The position numbers were made by a program, and so were the translations under genes. From positions 1-10,478 of the forward strand of contig JAAYSW010000030.1 in assembly GCA_012523875.1 (NCBI GenBank): a stretch of DNA of 10,478 bases, given 5' to 3'. How positions within the stretch are numbered: the first letter of the stretch is position 1; every line of letters begins with the position of its first letter. This document shows positions 1 to 5,782 of the stretch, piece after piece. The notes beneath the pieces are model-generated. The model did no database searches. It had not been told where the DNA came from and saw only the letters and a list, made by a program, of their open reading frames with translations. The DNA is from Clostridiales bacterium (GTDB taxonomy: Bacteria; Bacillota; Clostridia; Oscillospirales; Ruminococcaceae).

Positions 1-59
1 AAAATGATATTATATATAGTGTATAGTTGAATTAGAAGTTGAATATATCGGAGGAATTT

Positions 60-575
60 ATGATAGAAAAAATTAAGGGAATTTATAAAAAACATGAGGC
101 ATTAATATTATATGTGTTTTTTGGGGGATTAACAACCTTAGTGAGTTGGATTACACATTTTGGTGCAAGAGAATTTTTAAGCACATCGGTTAGAGTGGCT
201 ACTGTTTTTTCATGGGTTTGTGCAGTAACATTCGCTTTTATTACCAACAAGAAGTATGTTTTCAAAAGCAAAGCAGTTGATTTTAAGGATTTATTCAGGC
301 AGATATGGTTGTTCTTCGCAGCAAGGCTTGTTTCATTGGGCGTTGAAGTACTGATTATGGATTTATGTGCTGATAAATATAGGAATACATTTATTAAACT
401 GTTCAGACTTGATAGAATTGAGTATGGCAAAGGCTTGTTTAAGCTTGAATTAATAAGTACAGCTGAGAAATTAAACGAGCTGATTTTCAAGCTGTTTTTT
501 GCAAGTATTATAATTTTAGTTATGAATTATGCGTTTAGCAAGGTTGTTGTTTTCAGAAAAAAGCTAAAGAAGTGA
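60..575 (+). CDS. GtrA-like four-helix membrane protein
   Basis: The protein has 171 residues and resembles the GtrA family of small membrane proteins, which are thought to help move polyprenyl-linked sugars across the membrane for cell-surface glycosylation. I see four hydrophobic segments, at about residues 14-36, 44-62, 82-103 and 142-164. The family-like motif FITNKKYVF follows TM2 (residues 60-68), and the C-terminus is basic (FRKKLKK). A start at the ATG of 60 is preferred because GGAGGA at 50-55 lies 4 nt upstream; an in-frame TTG at 39 lies before that ribosome site and is unlikely. The polar stretch of nearly 40 residues between TM3 and TM4 makes it longer than the roughly 120-150 residues common in the family. 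No glycosyltransferase partner is visible in the window, so the sugar pathway is unknown. The family call is fairly secure and the substrate is not. Confidence 0.8.
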   Translation: MIEKIKGIYKKHEALILYVFFGGLTTLVSWITHFGAREFLSTSVRVATVFSWVCAVTFAFITNKKYVFKSKAVDFKDLFRQIWLFFAARLVSLGVEVLIMDLCADKYRNTFIKLFRLDRIEYGKGLFKLELISTAEKLNELIFKLFFASIIILVMNYAFSKVVVFRKKLKK

Positions 576-592
576 ATGAATAAACAAAGAAA

Positions 593-615
593 TGGTGCTG
601 AAAAGCACCAATTTT
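593..615 (+). terminator. Intrinsic terminator after the GtrA-like gene
   Basis: A perfect 7-bp stem, TGGTGCT (593-599) with AGCACCA (604-610), is closed by a GAAA tetraloop and followed by ATTTT. It starts 17 nt after the stop codon. The U tract is short, so termination may be incomplete. Confidence 0.7.
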
Positions 616-629
616 GCGTGTAGGAATAA

Positions 630-704
630 TTGTATCTCCGATGGATTTATAATGGGGCGTTGCCCCAAACCCCACCAGAGGGAATAATTCCCTCTGGACT
701 CCTC
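630..704 (-). repeat. 75-bp dispersed hairpin repeat, copy 1
   Basis: By hand alignment this matches the reverse complement of 2496-2570 at 65 of 75 positions, with both ends at the same bases and no indels. It contains two hairpins. One, at 675-697, has perfect 11-bp arms (CCAGAGGGAAT and ATTCCCTCTGG) around one central base. The other, at 654-666, pairs GGGGC with GCCCC around GTT. Neither is followed by a T tract, so it is not a standard terminator. It lies 47 bp beyond the smr stop and reads in the same sense as the dus-smr operon. No ORF or transposase is present; it could be a REP- or MITE-like element or a structured 3'-UTR. Confidence 0.85.
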
Positions 705-751
705 TTAATAATGAGTTTCCAAAGGGATAATATACCGTAGGTACTATGCTG

Positions 752-1000
752 CTATTTAAGTATAAATGTCGTTGAGCCGTTATTCATAGTTATTATTTTT
801 CGTTCTATTTTGGGATGTGAAAATTCACGTCTTATGAGATTTTGCAAGGCTTGTCCTTTTGTATAACCATGGATTACGTCAATTTCTTTTATATGTTTAG
901 GGCAGCTTTTCAACACACGCAAGAGTTCAGAACGTGCCTCGGTAACAGTCATGCCATGTAAATCCACCGTGAGTGTGAAACCGTATGATGTTATAGCCAT
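752..1000 (-). CDS. Stand-alone Smr-domain protein
   Basis: This 82-residue protein is essentially one Smr domain, the fold found at the C-terminus of MutS2 and in free-standing nucleases or nucleic-acid-binding proteins. Visible motifs are DLHGMTVTEA (about 13-22), where LDxHG-type residues are expected, and VIHGYTKGQAL (about 42-52), matching the IHGxGxG loop. The C-terminal strand is NNGSTTFILK. The second glycine of the usual HGKGTG loop is replaced (HGYTKG), so nuclease activity cannot be assumed. The ATG begins one base after the dus stop codon, and purine-rich ribosome-site candidates (AGGAAAG, GTAGG) lie inside the end of dus. Translation is therefore probably coupled to dus. Family confidence is high; the molecular role (branched DNA, mRNA or tRNA cleavage, or binding only) is open. 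Confidence 0.85.
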   Translation of the reverse strand: MAITSYGFTLTVDLHGMTVTEARSELLRVLKSCPKHIKEIDVIHGYTKGQALQNLIRREFSHPKIERKIITMNNGSTTFILK

Positions 1001-1001
1001 T

Positions 1002-1982
1002 TTAACGCCTACTTTCCTGTAATTGTTTAAATTCTTCTGCTATAGCTACAGCATCATTATATGAGGTTAAGCTATAACATTTTGCACGAAACAATGCCGA
1101 GCCATATAAGCCTTTGGTATACCAAGCGGCATGCTTTCTTGCCTCTTGAATACCAATTATATCACCCTTTAGTTTAAGGATTAAGCGGATATGCCTAAGC
1201 ATAATATCAAGCCTCTCCTCAAGGCAAGGAGCAGTATAAGGGATATTCTCATAGTAATGCTTAATCTCTTTGAAAATCCATGGGTTTCCATAACTAGCAC
1301 GTCCTATCATAACAAGGTCGCAACCAGTGTATTCATACATACGAATACAATCTTCAAGCGAGGAAACATCACCGTTTGCAATTACAGGAACGGATACATT
1401 TTTCTTTACCTCACGGATAATGTCCCAATCAGCTTTCCCAGTATACATTTGATTTCGAGTGCGACCATGAACAGCGATAGCAGAAGCACCGACTCTTTCC
1501 ATTTCTATAGCAAATTCAATAGCATTTACTGTATCGTCGTCCCAACCCTTCCTAAACTTAACAGTAACAGGTATATCCGTTTCGCTCTTAGCGGCGATAA
1601 CAAGTTCTTTTGCAAGGGTTATATTCTTCATTAACGCACTACCAGAGCCTGTCCCAACTACCTTAGGCACGGGACAACCCATATTAATATCGAGCATATC
1701 GGGTGAGAATTTATTACATATCCTAACGGCATTTGCTATAAATTCAGGTTCACTCCCAAAAAGCTGTAATGCCATGGGGCGTTCAGTTTTCGTTATTTCA
1801 CATAATTCTGAAGTCTTTGTATCATTATAGCAAAGTCCTTTCGCTGAAATCATCTCACTTACAACATAGGAAGAACCGAATTCCTTGTGTAGAATTCGGT
1901 ATGCCCTGTCTGCTACGGAAGCCATTGGTGCAAGCATAGCTGTTTTAGCTATTTTAACATTTCCTATATTAAAAAAATTCAT
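1002..1982 (-). CDS. dusB: tRNA-dihydrouridine synthase, DusB type
   Basis: This is a 326-residue flavoenzyme that uses FMN and NAD(P)H to reduce specific uridines in the tRNA D-loop to dihydrouridine. The N-terminal TIM barrel shows LAPMASVADRAYR (about 17-29; the usual form is LAPMAGVTD) and QLFGSEP (73-79). DINMGCPVPK (98-107) carries Cys103, the expected catalytic acid. Further motifs are KFRKGWDDD (142-150), AVHGRTRNQMYTGKADW (170-186), VIANGDV (200-206) and the phosphate-binding MIGRASYGNPWIF (225-237). The helical tRNA-binding tail has the DusB-like RKHAAWYTKG (282-291). Length is normal and the gene is intact. Its ATG shares one base with the upstream stop (TAATG), with AGGAAAA as ribosome site inside the preceding gene, so it is the coupled middle gene of a three-gene operon. 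The uridine modified cannot be read from sequence. Confidence 0.95.
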   Translation of the reverse strand: MNFFNIGNVKIAKTAMLAPMASVADRAYRILHKEFGSSYVVSEMISAKGLCYNDTKTSELCEITKTERPMALQLFGSEPEFIANAVRICNKFSPDMLDINMGCPVPKVVGTGSGSALMKNITLAKELVIAAKSETDIPVTVKFRKGWDDDTVNAIEFAIEMERVGASAIAVHGRTRNQMYTGKADWDIIREVKKNVSVPVIANGDVSSLEDCIRMYEYTGCDLVMIGRASYGNPWIFKEIKHYYENIPYTAPCLEERLDIMLRHIRLILKLKGDIIGIQEARKHAAWYTKGLYGSALFRAKCYSLTSYNDAVAIAEEFKQLQESRR

Positions 1983-2353
1983 TAGATTTTCCTGCTTTGC
2001 CTAACAAGTTTATACGTACTACCTTCCACCTTAAAAAATTCATCAAAGCCCCTTGCATTTGCAGTGTCAAGGCAGGCGATAGCCATTTCCTCTTCATCCT
2101 CGTCTTCACCAGTTGATGTTAAATAGTAGAAACAATAATCATCAGGTGGGTCGAGTATGTAGAGGGTTTCGCCATTTGGATGTACGCCGATGAGTTTCCG
2201 TTTTGATGGTGTTGCTCCACAGAGGACAAGCACAATATTTTCATTTTTATAATACTGAGCATCTTTAATTGAGCTAAATTGGACTTTGATAAGCTTGCCC
2301 TCGTATTTCCAGCATAGAGAATCTGAGGACTTGTTAAATTCTTGAATTGCCAT
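1982..2353 (-). CDS. Unrecognised acidic protein, first gene of dus operon
   Basis: This 123-residue protein belongs to no family I recognise. It has no signal peptide or membrane segment, so it is probably cytosolic. The N-terminal two thirds look like mixed beta structure (KLIKVQFSSIKDAQYY, NIVLVLCGA, ETLYILDPPDDYCFYYLTS). A very acidic stretch, GEDEDEEEM, follows at about residues 82-90, and the tail is basic (YKLVRQSRKI). Cysteines are at about 14, 45, 74 and 94 without a metal-site pattern. It is a real gene by context: AGGAAAG lies 8 nt before the ATG, and its stop overlaps the dus start by one base. The coupling suggests co-expression with tRNA dihydrouridylation but does not prove a shared function. 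Confidence 0.75.
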   Translation of the reverse strand: MAIQEFNKSSDSLCWKYEGKLIKVQFSSIKDAQYYKNENIVLVLCGATPSKRKLIGVHPNGETLYILDPPDDYCFYYLTSTGEDEDEEEMAIACLDTANARGFDEFFKVEGSTYKLVRQSRKI

Positions 2354-2389
2354 ATAATCTTTCCTTTTTCTATAATAGTTTATCTTTAC

Positions 2390-2404
2390 ATTATACTCAT
2401 TATA
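2390..2404 (-). promoter_or_regulatory. Candidate -10 boxes for the dus operon
   Basis: Read on the minus strand, two perfect TATAAT hexamers occur at 2404-2399 and 2395-2390, 9 bp apart and 36-46 bp before the first gene of the operon. I found no convincing TTGACA at 16-18 bp from either, so assignment rests on the -10 boxes and position only. The DNA is very AT-rich and such hexamers can arise by chance. Confidence 0.35.
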
Positions 2405-2466
2405 AACGACATATATTATATATTATCATAAAACTTTAAAAAATCATAGTGTTTTTGAAAAAAATT

Positions 2467-2475
2467 TGCTATAAT
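2467..2475 (+). promoter_or_regulatory. Extended -10 promoter candidate for polA
   Basis: TGCTATAAT at 2467-2475 is a perfect extended -10 element (TGn plus TATAAT). The -35 position at 17 bp spacing is poor (TAGTGT), which extended -10 promoters tolerate. Transcription would begin near 2482, so the whole 75-bp repeat copy 2 would lie in a polA leader of about 120 nt. Confidence 0.5.
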
Positions 2476-2495
2476 AGAATAGAGAGCTTAATTTT

Positions 2496-2570
2496 GAGGA
2501 GTCCAGAGGGGATAATCCCCTCTGGCAGGGTTTGGGAAAGAGCCCCGTTATAAATCCATCGGAGATACAA
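2496..2570 (+). repeat. 75-bp dispersed hairpin repeat, copy 2
   Basis: This is the inverted partner of 630-704, with exactly the same length and ends and 65/75 identity. Its main hairpin at 2503-2525 again has perfect 11-bp arms (CCAGAGGGGAT and ATCCCCTCTGG). Compared with copy 1, an A-T pair has become G-C with both partners changed, which points to selection on base pairing or a shared structured ancestor. The second hairpin has decayed to a GGG/CCC core (2534-2536, 2543-2545). The element lies between the candidate polA promoter and the polA ribosome site and so is probably transcribed in the leader. No T tract follows either hairpin. Confidence 0.85.
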
Positions 2571-2588
2571 TATATATGGAGATACAAT
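2561..2588 (+). repeat. GGAGATACAAT direct repeat, 17-nt period
   Basis: GGAGATACAAT occurs at 2561-2571 and again at 2578-2588, just before the polA ribosome site. The first copy overlaps the outer end of the 75-bp repeat. The second has no counterpart beside repeat copy 1, so the end of the element appears duplicated here. Confidence 0.75.
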
Positions 2589-2604
2589 TTATAGGAGGAT
2601 AAAT

Positions 2605-5139
2605 ATGAGATTGCTTGCTATTGACGGAAATAGTATTTTGAATCGTGCTTATTATGGAATTAGAGCTTTAAGCAATAAAAAAGGTGTGTTTACTAATGCT
2701 ATTTTGGGATTTATGAATATATACTTAAAGGCATTAGAGGATGTAAAACCTGATTGCGTTGCTGTTGCTTTTGATTTGCCTGCACCCACATTTAGGCATA
2801 AGGCAGTAGAAAGTTATAAAGCTACTAGGAAAGGTATGCCCGATGAACTGGCCCAGCAGATGCCTCTTATTAGGGAACTATTAACGCATTTGGGTATAAA
2901 ATATGTTGAACTCGAAGGTTATGAGGCTGATGATATTCTTGGAACGCTTTCATATTCTTGTTGTAATAAAGGTCATGAGTGTATTATTTTAACTGGTGAT
3001 AGGGATAGCCTGCAGTTAATTAATGATTGTGTTAAAGTAAGGCTTGCTACTACAAAAGAAAATATCTGGTATGATGAGGGGAGATTTATTGAGGATTATG
3101 GTTTTAAACCTGATTTGCTGGTTGACTTAAAGGCACTTATGGGTGATAGCTCTGATAATATCAAAGGTGTTGCAGGAATCGGTAAAGTAACAGCAACAAA
3201 GCTTGTAACTGAATGGGGAACAGTTGAAAATATTTATGATAATCTTGATAAAATAAATGCCTCAAAGGGTATAATTGCAAAGCTTGAATCAGGGCATGAG
3301 GATGCTAGGGAGAGTAAGTGGCTTTCTACGATAAAGATTGATGTGCCAATTGAAACAGATATTGAATTATATAAACCACAGCCAGTTAATACTGAAGAAA
3401 CACAGAGGCTTTTAACTGAACTAGAAATGTTTAAGCTTTTGGAAAGGTTAGACCTTGAAGCAGTTGAGGTTTCAGAGCCAGTTATAATGCAAGAAAAGCC
3501 TGAAATTATAGTGACTGAACTTGGAGAGGATAAGTTTTTAGAAATTCTCAAGCTTTCTGAGCCTGTTTATTATCTGTATGAAAATGATTGCTTGAAGATA
3601 GCATTAGATAATGTCGTGTATATAAGTAGCGATAAAAATTATGCTTTGGATTTTCTGCAAAGCTTTGTGAAGAAAATTACTTTTGGTGCGAAGCCTGCGT
3701 ATAGGCTTTGCTTTGAAAATAATACTGAGCTTAAAAATATTTGCTTTGATGCTGAAATTGCTGGTTATCTACTTAATGCATCATCAACCAATTATTCCAT
3801 AAAAACACTTTGTAGTGAATATTCTGTAGATTATTATTCTGATTTAAAAGAAAATGCAGATATTGCAAGCCTTGAGGGATTATGTAAAACACTTGAAGCA
3901 GAGATAAAAATTACTGGCATGGAAGATTTATTTAATAATATAGAATTACCACTTACAGAAGTGCTTGCTTCAATGGAGTATCATGGAATCAAGGTTGATA
4001 TAGAGGGTGTTCGTGAATTCGGTGATACACTTACAAACGATTTAAATGCAATACAATTAAAAATTTATGAGTTTGCGGGGCATGAATTCAATATTTCTTC
4101 ACCTAAGCAATTAAGTGAGGTTCTTTTTAATGAATTAGGCTTACCAACTAGGAAAAAAACTAAAAGTGGCTATTCTACCAATGCAGAAGTGCTGGAGAGT
4201 TTAAGAACACATCATCCTATAATCGAGCTTGTATTGCAATACAGACAACTATTTAAACTCAATTCAACCTATGTTGAGGGGTTGCTTAAAACTGTTGGCG
4301 AAGATGGGCGAATTCATACCAACTTTAGGCAGACGGAAACAAGAACAGGCAGAATTTCCTCCACTGAGCCTAATATGCAAAACATTCCTGTCCGCACGGA
4401 ACTAGGTAGAAATATGAGGAAGTTTTTCATTGCAGATAAGGGAACAGAACTAATTGATGCCGATTATAGCCAGATAGAATTGCGTATTCTTGCACATCTT
4501 TGTGATGATGAGCATATGAAAGAGGCATTCTCAAACGGCTTGGATATTCATACCTCAACGGCATCACAGGTGTTTAATATGCCAGTTGAGATGGTGACTG
4601 AATCAATGAGAAGCTATGCAAAGGCCGTGAATTTTGGGATTATATATGGCATAGGTGCATTTTCGCTTTCAAAGGATATTGGTGTTTCCGTTGCTGAAGC
4701 TGATAAATATATTAAGGATTACCTTGAACATTATGATAGCGTAGAAAAGTTTATGAATGATACTATTGACCAAGCGAAGAAGAATGGTTACGTAACAACG
4801 ATTTTCGGCAGAAGGAGGTATATACCTGAGCTTTCTTCAACAAATAAAATGGTACAAGCAGCAGGGAAAAGAATTGCAATGAATACGCCTATACAGGGAA
4901 CGGCTGCGGATATTATTAAAATCGCAATGGTTAGGGTTTATAGGCGGTTGAAAGAGGAAAATCTCAATGCAAGGCTGATTTTACAGGTTCATGACGAATT
5001 GATTGTTGAGGGTGATGGGGAATCTGCAAAGCGTATAGGTGAGGTGCTTTCTGAAGAGATGATGAATGCTTGTGAGCTTTCTATACCGTTGATTACAGAT
5101 GTCAATATAGGAAAGAGTTGGTATGATGCAAAGGGTTAA
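2605..5139 (+). CDS. polA: DNA polymerase I
   Basis: This 844-residue family A polymerase removes RNA primers and fills gaps in lagging-strand maturation and excision repair. The 5'-nuclease domain (about 1-290) shows DGNSILNRAYYGI (from D7), EGYEADDIL (104-112), LTGDRDSLQLI (129-139) and GDSSDNIKGVAGIGK (180-194). The middle domain (about 300-450) keeps a recognisable C-terminal helix region but lacks the DxE and other acidic exonuclease motifs, so proofreading is probably absent, as in several Firmicute PolA proteins. The polymerase domain has TETRTGRISSTEPNMQNIP (577-595), motif A DYSQIELR (D620, E625), motif B with R669, K673, F677 and Y681, and motif C VHDE (H796, D797, E798). The start is set by AGGAGG at 2593-2598, 6 nt upstream. 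The 3' end overlaps rimI by 17 nt. The gene is intact and of normal length. Confidence 0.98.
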   Translation: MRLLAIDGNSILNRAYYGIRALSNKKGVFTNAILGFMNIYLKALEDVKPDCVAVAFDLPAPTFRHKAVESYKATRKGMPDELAQQMPLIRELLTHLGIKYVELEGYEADDILGTLSYSCCNKGHECIILTGDRDSLQLINDCVKVRLATTKENIWYDEGRFIEDYGFKPDLLVDLKALMGDSSDNIKGVAGIGKVTATKLVTEWGTVENIYDNLDKINASKGIIAKLESGHEDARESKWLSTIKIDVPIETDIELYKPQPVNTEETQRLLTELEMFKLLERLDLEAVEVSEPVIMQEKPEIIVTELGEDKFLEILKLSEPVYYLYENDCLKIALDNVVYISSDKNYALDFLQSFVKKITFGAKPAYRLCFENNTELKNICFDAEIAGYLLNASSTNYSIKTLCSEYSVDYYSDLKENADIASLEGLCKTLEAEIKITGMEDLFNNIELPLTEVLASMEYHGIKVDIEGVREFGDTLTNDLNAIQLKIYEFAGHEFNISSPKQLSEVLFNELGLPTRKKTKSGYSTNAEVLESLRTHHPIIELVLQYRQLFKLNSTYVEGLLKTVGEDGRIHTNFRQTETRTGRISSTEPNMQNIPVRTELGRNMRKFFIADKGTELIDADYSQIELRILAHLCDDEHMKEAFSNGLDIHTSTASQVFNMPVEMVTESMRSYAKAVNFGIIYGIGAFSLSKDIGVSVAEADKYIKDYLEHYDSVEKFMNDTIDQAKKNGYVTTIFGRRRYIPELSSTNKMVQAAGKRIAMNTPIQGTAADIIKIAMVRVYRRLKEENLNARLILQVHDELIVEGDGESAKRIGEVLSEEMMNACELSIPLITDVNIGKSWYDAKG

Positions 5140-5572
5140 TGGAATTTTCCCTATGCATAGCCATGATATAAATAAAATAATTGAGATTGAAAGGCTATGT
5201 TTTGCTGATGCATGGACTGAGGGTATGTTCATGAGTTGCATTGAGAATCCAAATTCTATGATATTTATTAAGATGGTGGAGGGTTGTATTGTTGGTTATG
5301 CTGTTGCAAGTTTTGTGCTTGATGAGGTTAATATTGACAATATAGCTGTACTGCCTGAATACAGGAGGACTGGAGTAGCAAGGGCTTTGCTTAATCGTGT
5401 TGAGGAGGAAGTCGAGTCGTTTGCAAGTTTTATAATGCTTGAGGTTCGTGAAGGGAATGCGTTAGCGATTAGGCTATATTATTCATTGGGTTATAAAAAA
5501 ATAGGCTTAAGAAAGAATTATTATCATAATCCGACGGAGAATGCAATATTAATGATAAAATATTTAATATAA
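5123..5572 (+). CDS. rimI: Ribosomal protein S18 alanine N-acetyltransferase family (RimI)
   Basis: This 149-residue GNAT protein matches the RimI family, which acetylates the N-terminal alanine of ribosomal protein S18 from acetyl-CoA. Visible features are a hydrophobic strand IDNIAVLPEY (71-80), the acetyl-CoA pyrophosphate loop RRTGVARALL (81-90), LEVREGNALAIRLYYSLGY (106-124) with E107 at the family's catalytic glutamate position, and RKNYYHNPTENAILM (130-144). The gene overlaps the end of polA by 17 nt. AGGAAAGAG at 5109-5117 serves either the ATG at 5123 or that at 5126, so the first residue is uncertain by one codon. It is probably translated from the polA transcript. RimI genes usually neighbour tsaD and tsaB; tsaD follows here after a terminator, and tsaB is not in the window. 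Other GNAT substrates cannot be excluded. Confidence 0.88.
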   Translation: MMQRVNGIFPMHSHDINKIIEIERLCFADAWTEGMFMSCIENPNSMIFIKMVEGCIVGYAVASFVLDEVNIDNIAVLPEYRRTGVARALLNRVEEEVESFASFIMLEVREGNALAIRLYYSLGYKKIGLRKNYYHNPTENAILMIKYLI

Positions 5573-5597
5573 AAGTTTTTGCTCAAGCTTTTTTCAA
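5571..5597 (+). repeat. 27-nt direct repeat, copy 1 (HindIII-like core)
   Basis: This 27-nt unit begins AAAAGTTTTTG and contains TCAAGCTTTTTTCAA. It recurs at 5689-5715 with a single C/T difference (26/27). It starts on the rimI stop codon, and its last bases form the left foot of the following terminator stem. Confidence 0.85.
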
Positions 5598-5622
5598 GTG
5601 GCAAACTGCCACCTGAATTTTT
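5593..5622 (+). terminator. Intrinsic terminator of polA-rimI
   Basis: The inner stem GTGGCA (5598-5603) with TGCCAC (5607-5612) has an AAC loop. Beyond one A/C mismatch, the outer stem TTCA pairs with TGAA (5593-5596 and 5614-5617). TTTTT follows at 5618-5622. It lies about 20 nt after the rimI stop. Part of the stem is contributed by the 27-nt repeat. Confidence 0.75.
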
Positions 5623-5675
5623 AGTATCAGTTAATTTGATTAAATCAATTAAAAAAATAATTGGCATACTAAAAA
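5618..5675. repeat. 58-bp AT-rich inverted repeat with 10-bp arms
   Basis: TTTTTAGTAT (5618-5627) is perfectly repeated inverted as ATACTAAAAA (5666-5675). Inside are overlapping smaller palindromes, including CAATTA/TAATTG around A6 (5646-5663) and TTGAT/ATCAA (5636-5648). The left arm contains the T tract of the terminator. It sits between the two 27-nt direct repeats. It could be a tiny non-autonomous insertion, an operator or a cruciform; no ORF is present. Confidence 0.6.
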
Positions 5676-5688
5676 ATATATAAAACAT

Positions 5689-5763
5689 AAAAGTTTTTGT
5701 TCAAGCTTTTTTCAAAAAGCTTGGCGGAGTTTGAGGCGGCAGCCTCATAAGCCGATAGGCTTA
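5689..5763 (+). repeat. Composite hairpin repeat in the tsaD leader
   Basis: This stretch begins with the second copy of the 27-nt repeat (5689-5715) and forms three successive perfect hairpins. CAAGCTTTTT pairs with AAAAAGCTTG (5702-5723), TGAGGC with GCCTCA around GGCA (5732-5747), and TAAGCC with GGCTTA around GATA (5748-5763). The second hairpin and its 5' flank (5724-5747, GCGGAGTTTG then the stem) align with the GTTTGGG sub-module of the two 75-bp repeats, with a paired G-C to A-T change in the stem relative to copy 1. The last hairpin ends 4 nt before the tsaD ribosome site AAGGAG (5768-5773). It is either a repeat insertion or a structured tsaD leader. Confidence 0.7.
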
Positions 5764-5782
5764 GCTTAAGGAGATGTAGACT

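Noticed and set aside
39..59. TTG start at 39 for the GtrA-like gene
   Set aside because: It lies before the ribosome site at 50-55; the ATG at 60 is correctly spaced from that site.
630..2570. The inverted repeats as ends of an autonomous transposon carrying the dus operon
   Set aside because: The enclosed genes are housekeeping-type, there is no transposase, and the repeats contain hairpins and recur in part elsewhere in the window, which fits a dispersed small repeat better.
2605..5139. Loss of the proofreading motifs in PolA as a gene defect
   Set aside because: Degenerate 3'-5' exonuclease domains are common in Firmicute PolA proteins; all polymerase and 5'-nuclease motifs are intact.
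5661..5691. Promoter for tsaD using TTGGCA at 5661-5666
   Set aside because: No -10 hexamer of reasonable quality lies 16-18 bp downstream; TATATA and TATAAA are too close.
5774..5779. ATG-TAG start-stop in the tsaD leader as a minimal upstream ORF
   Set aside because: The ATG directly abuts the AAGGAG site with no spacing, so initiation there is implausible.
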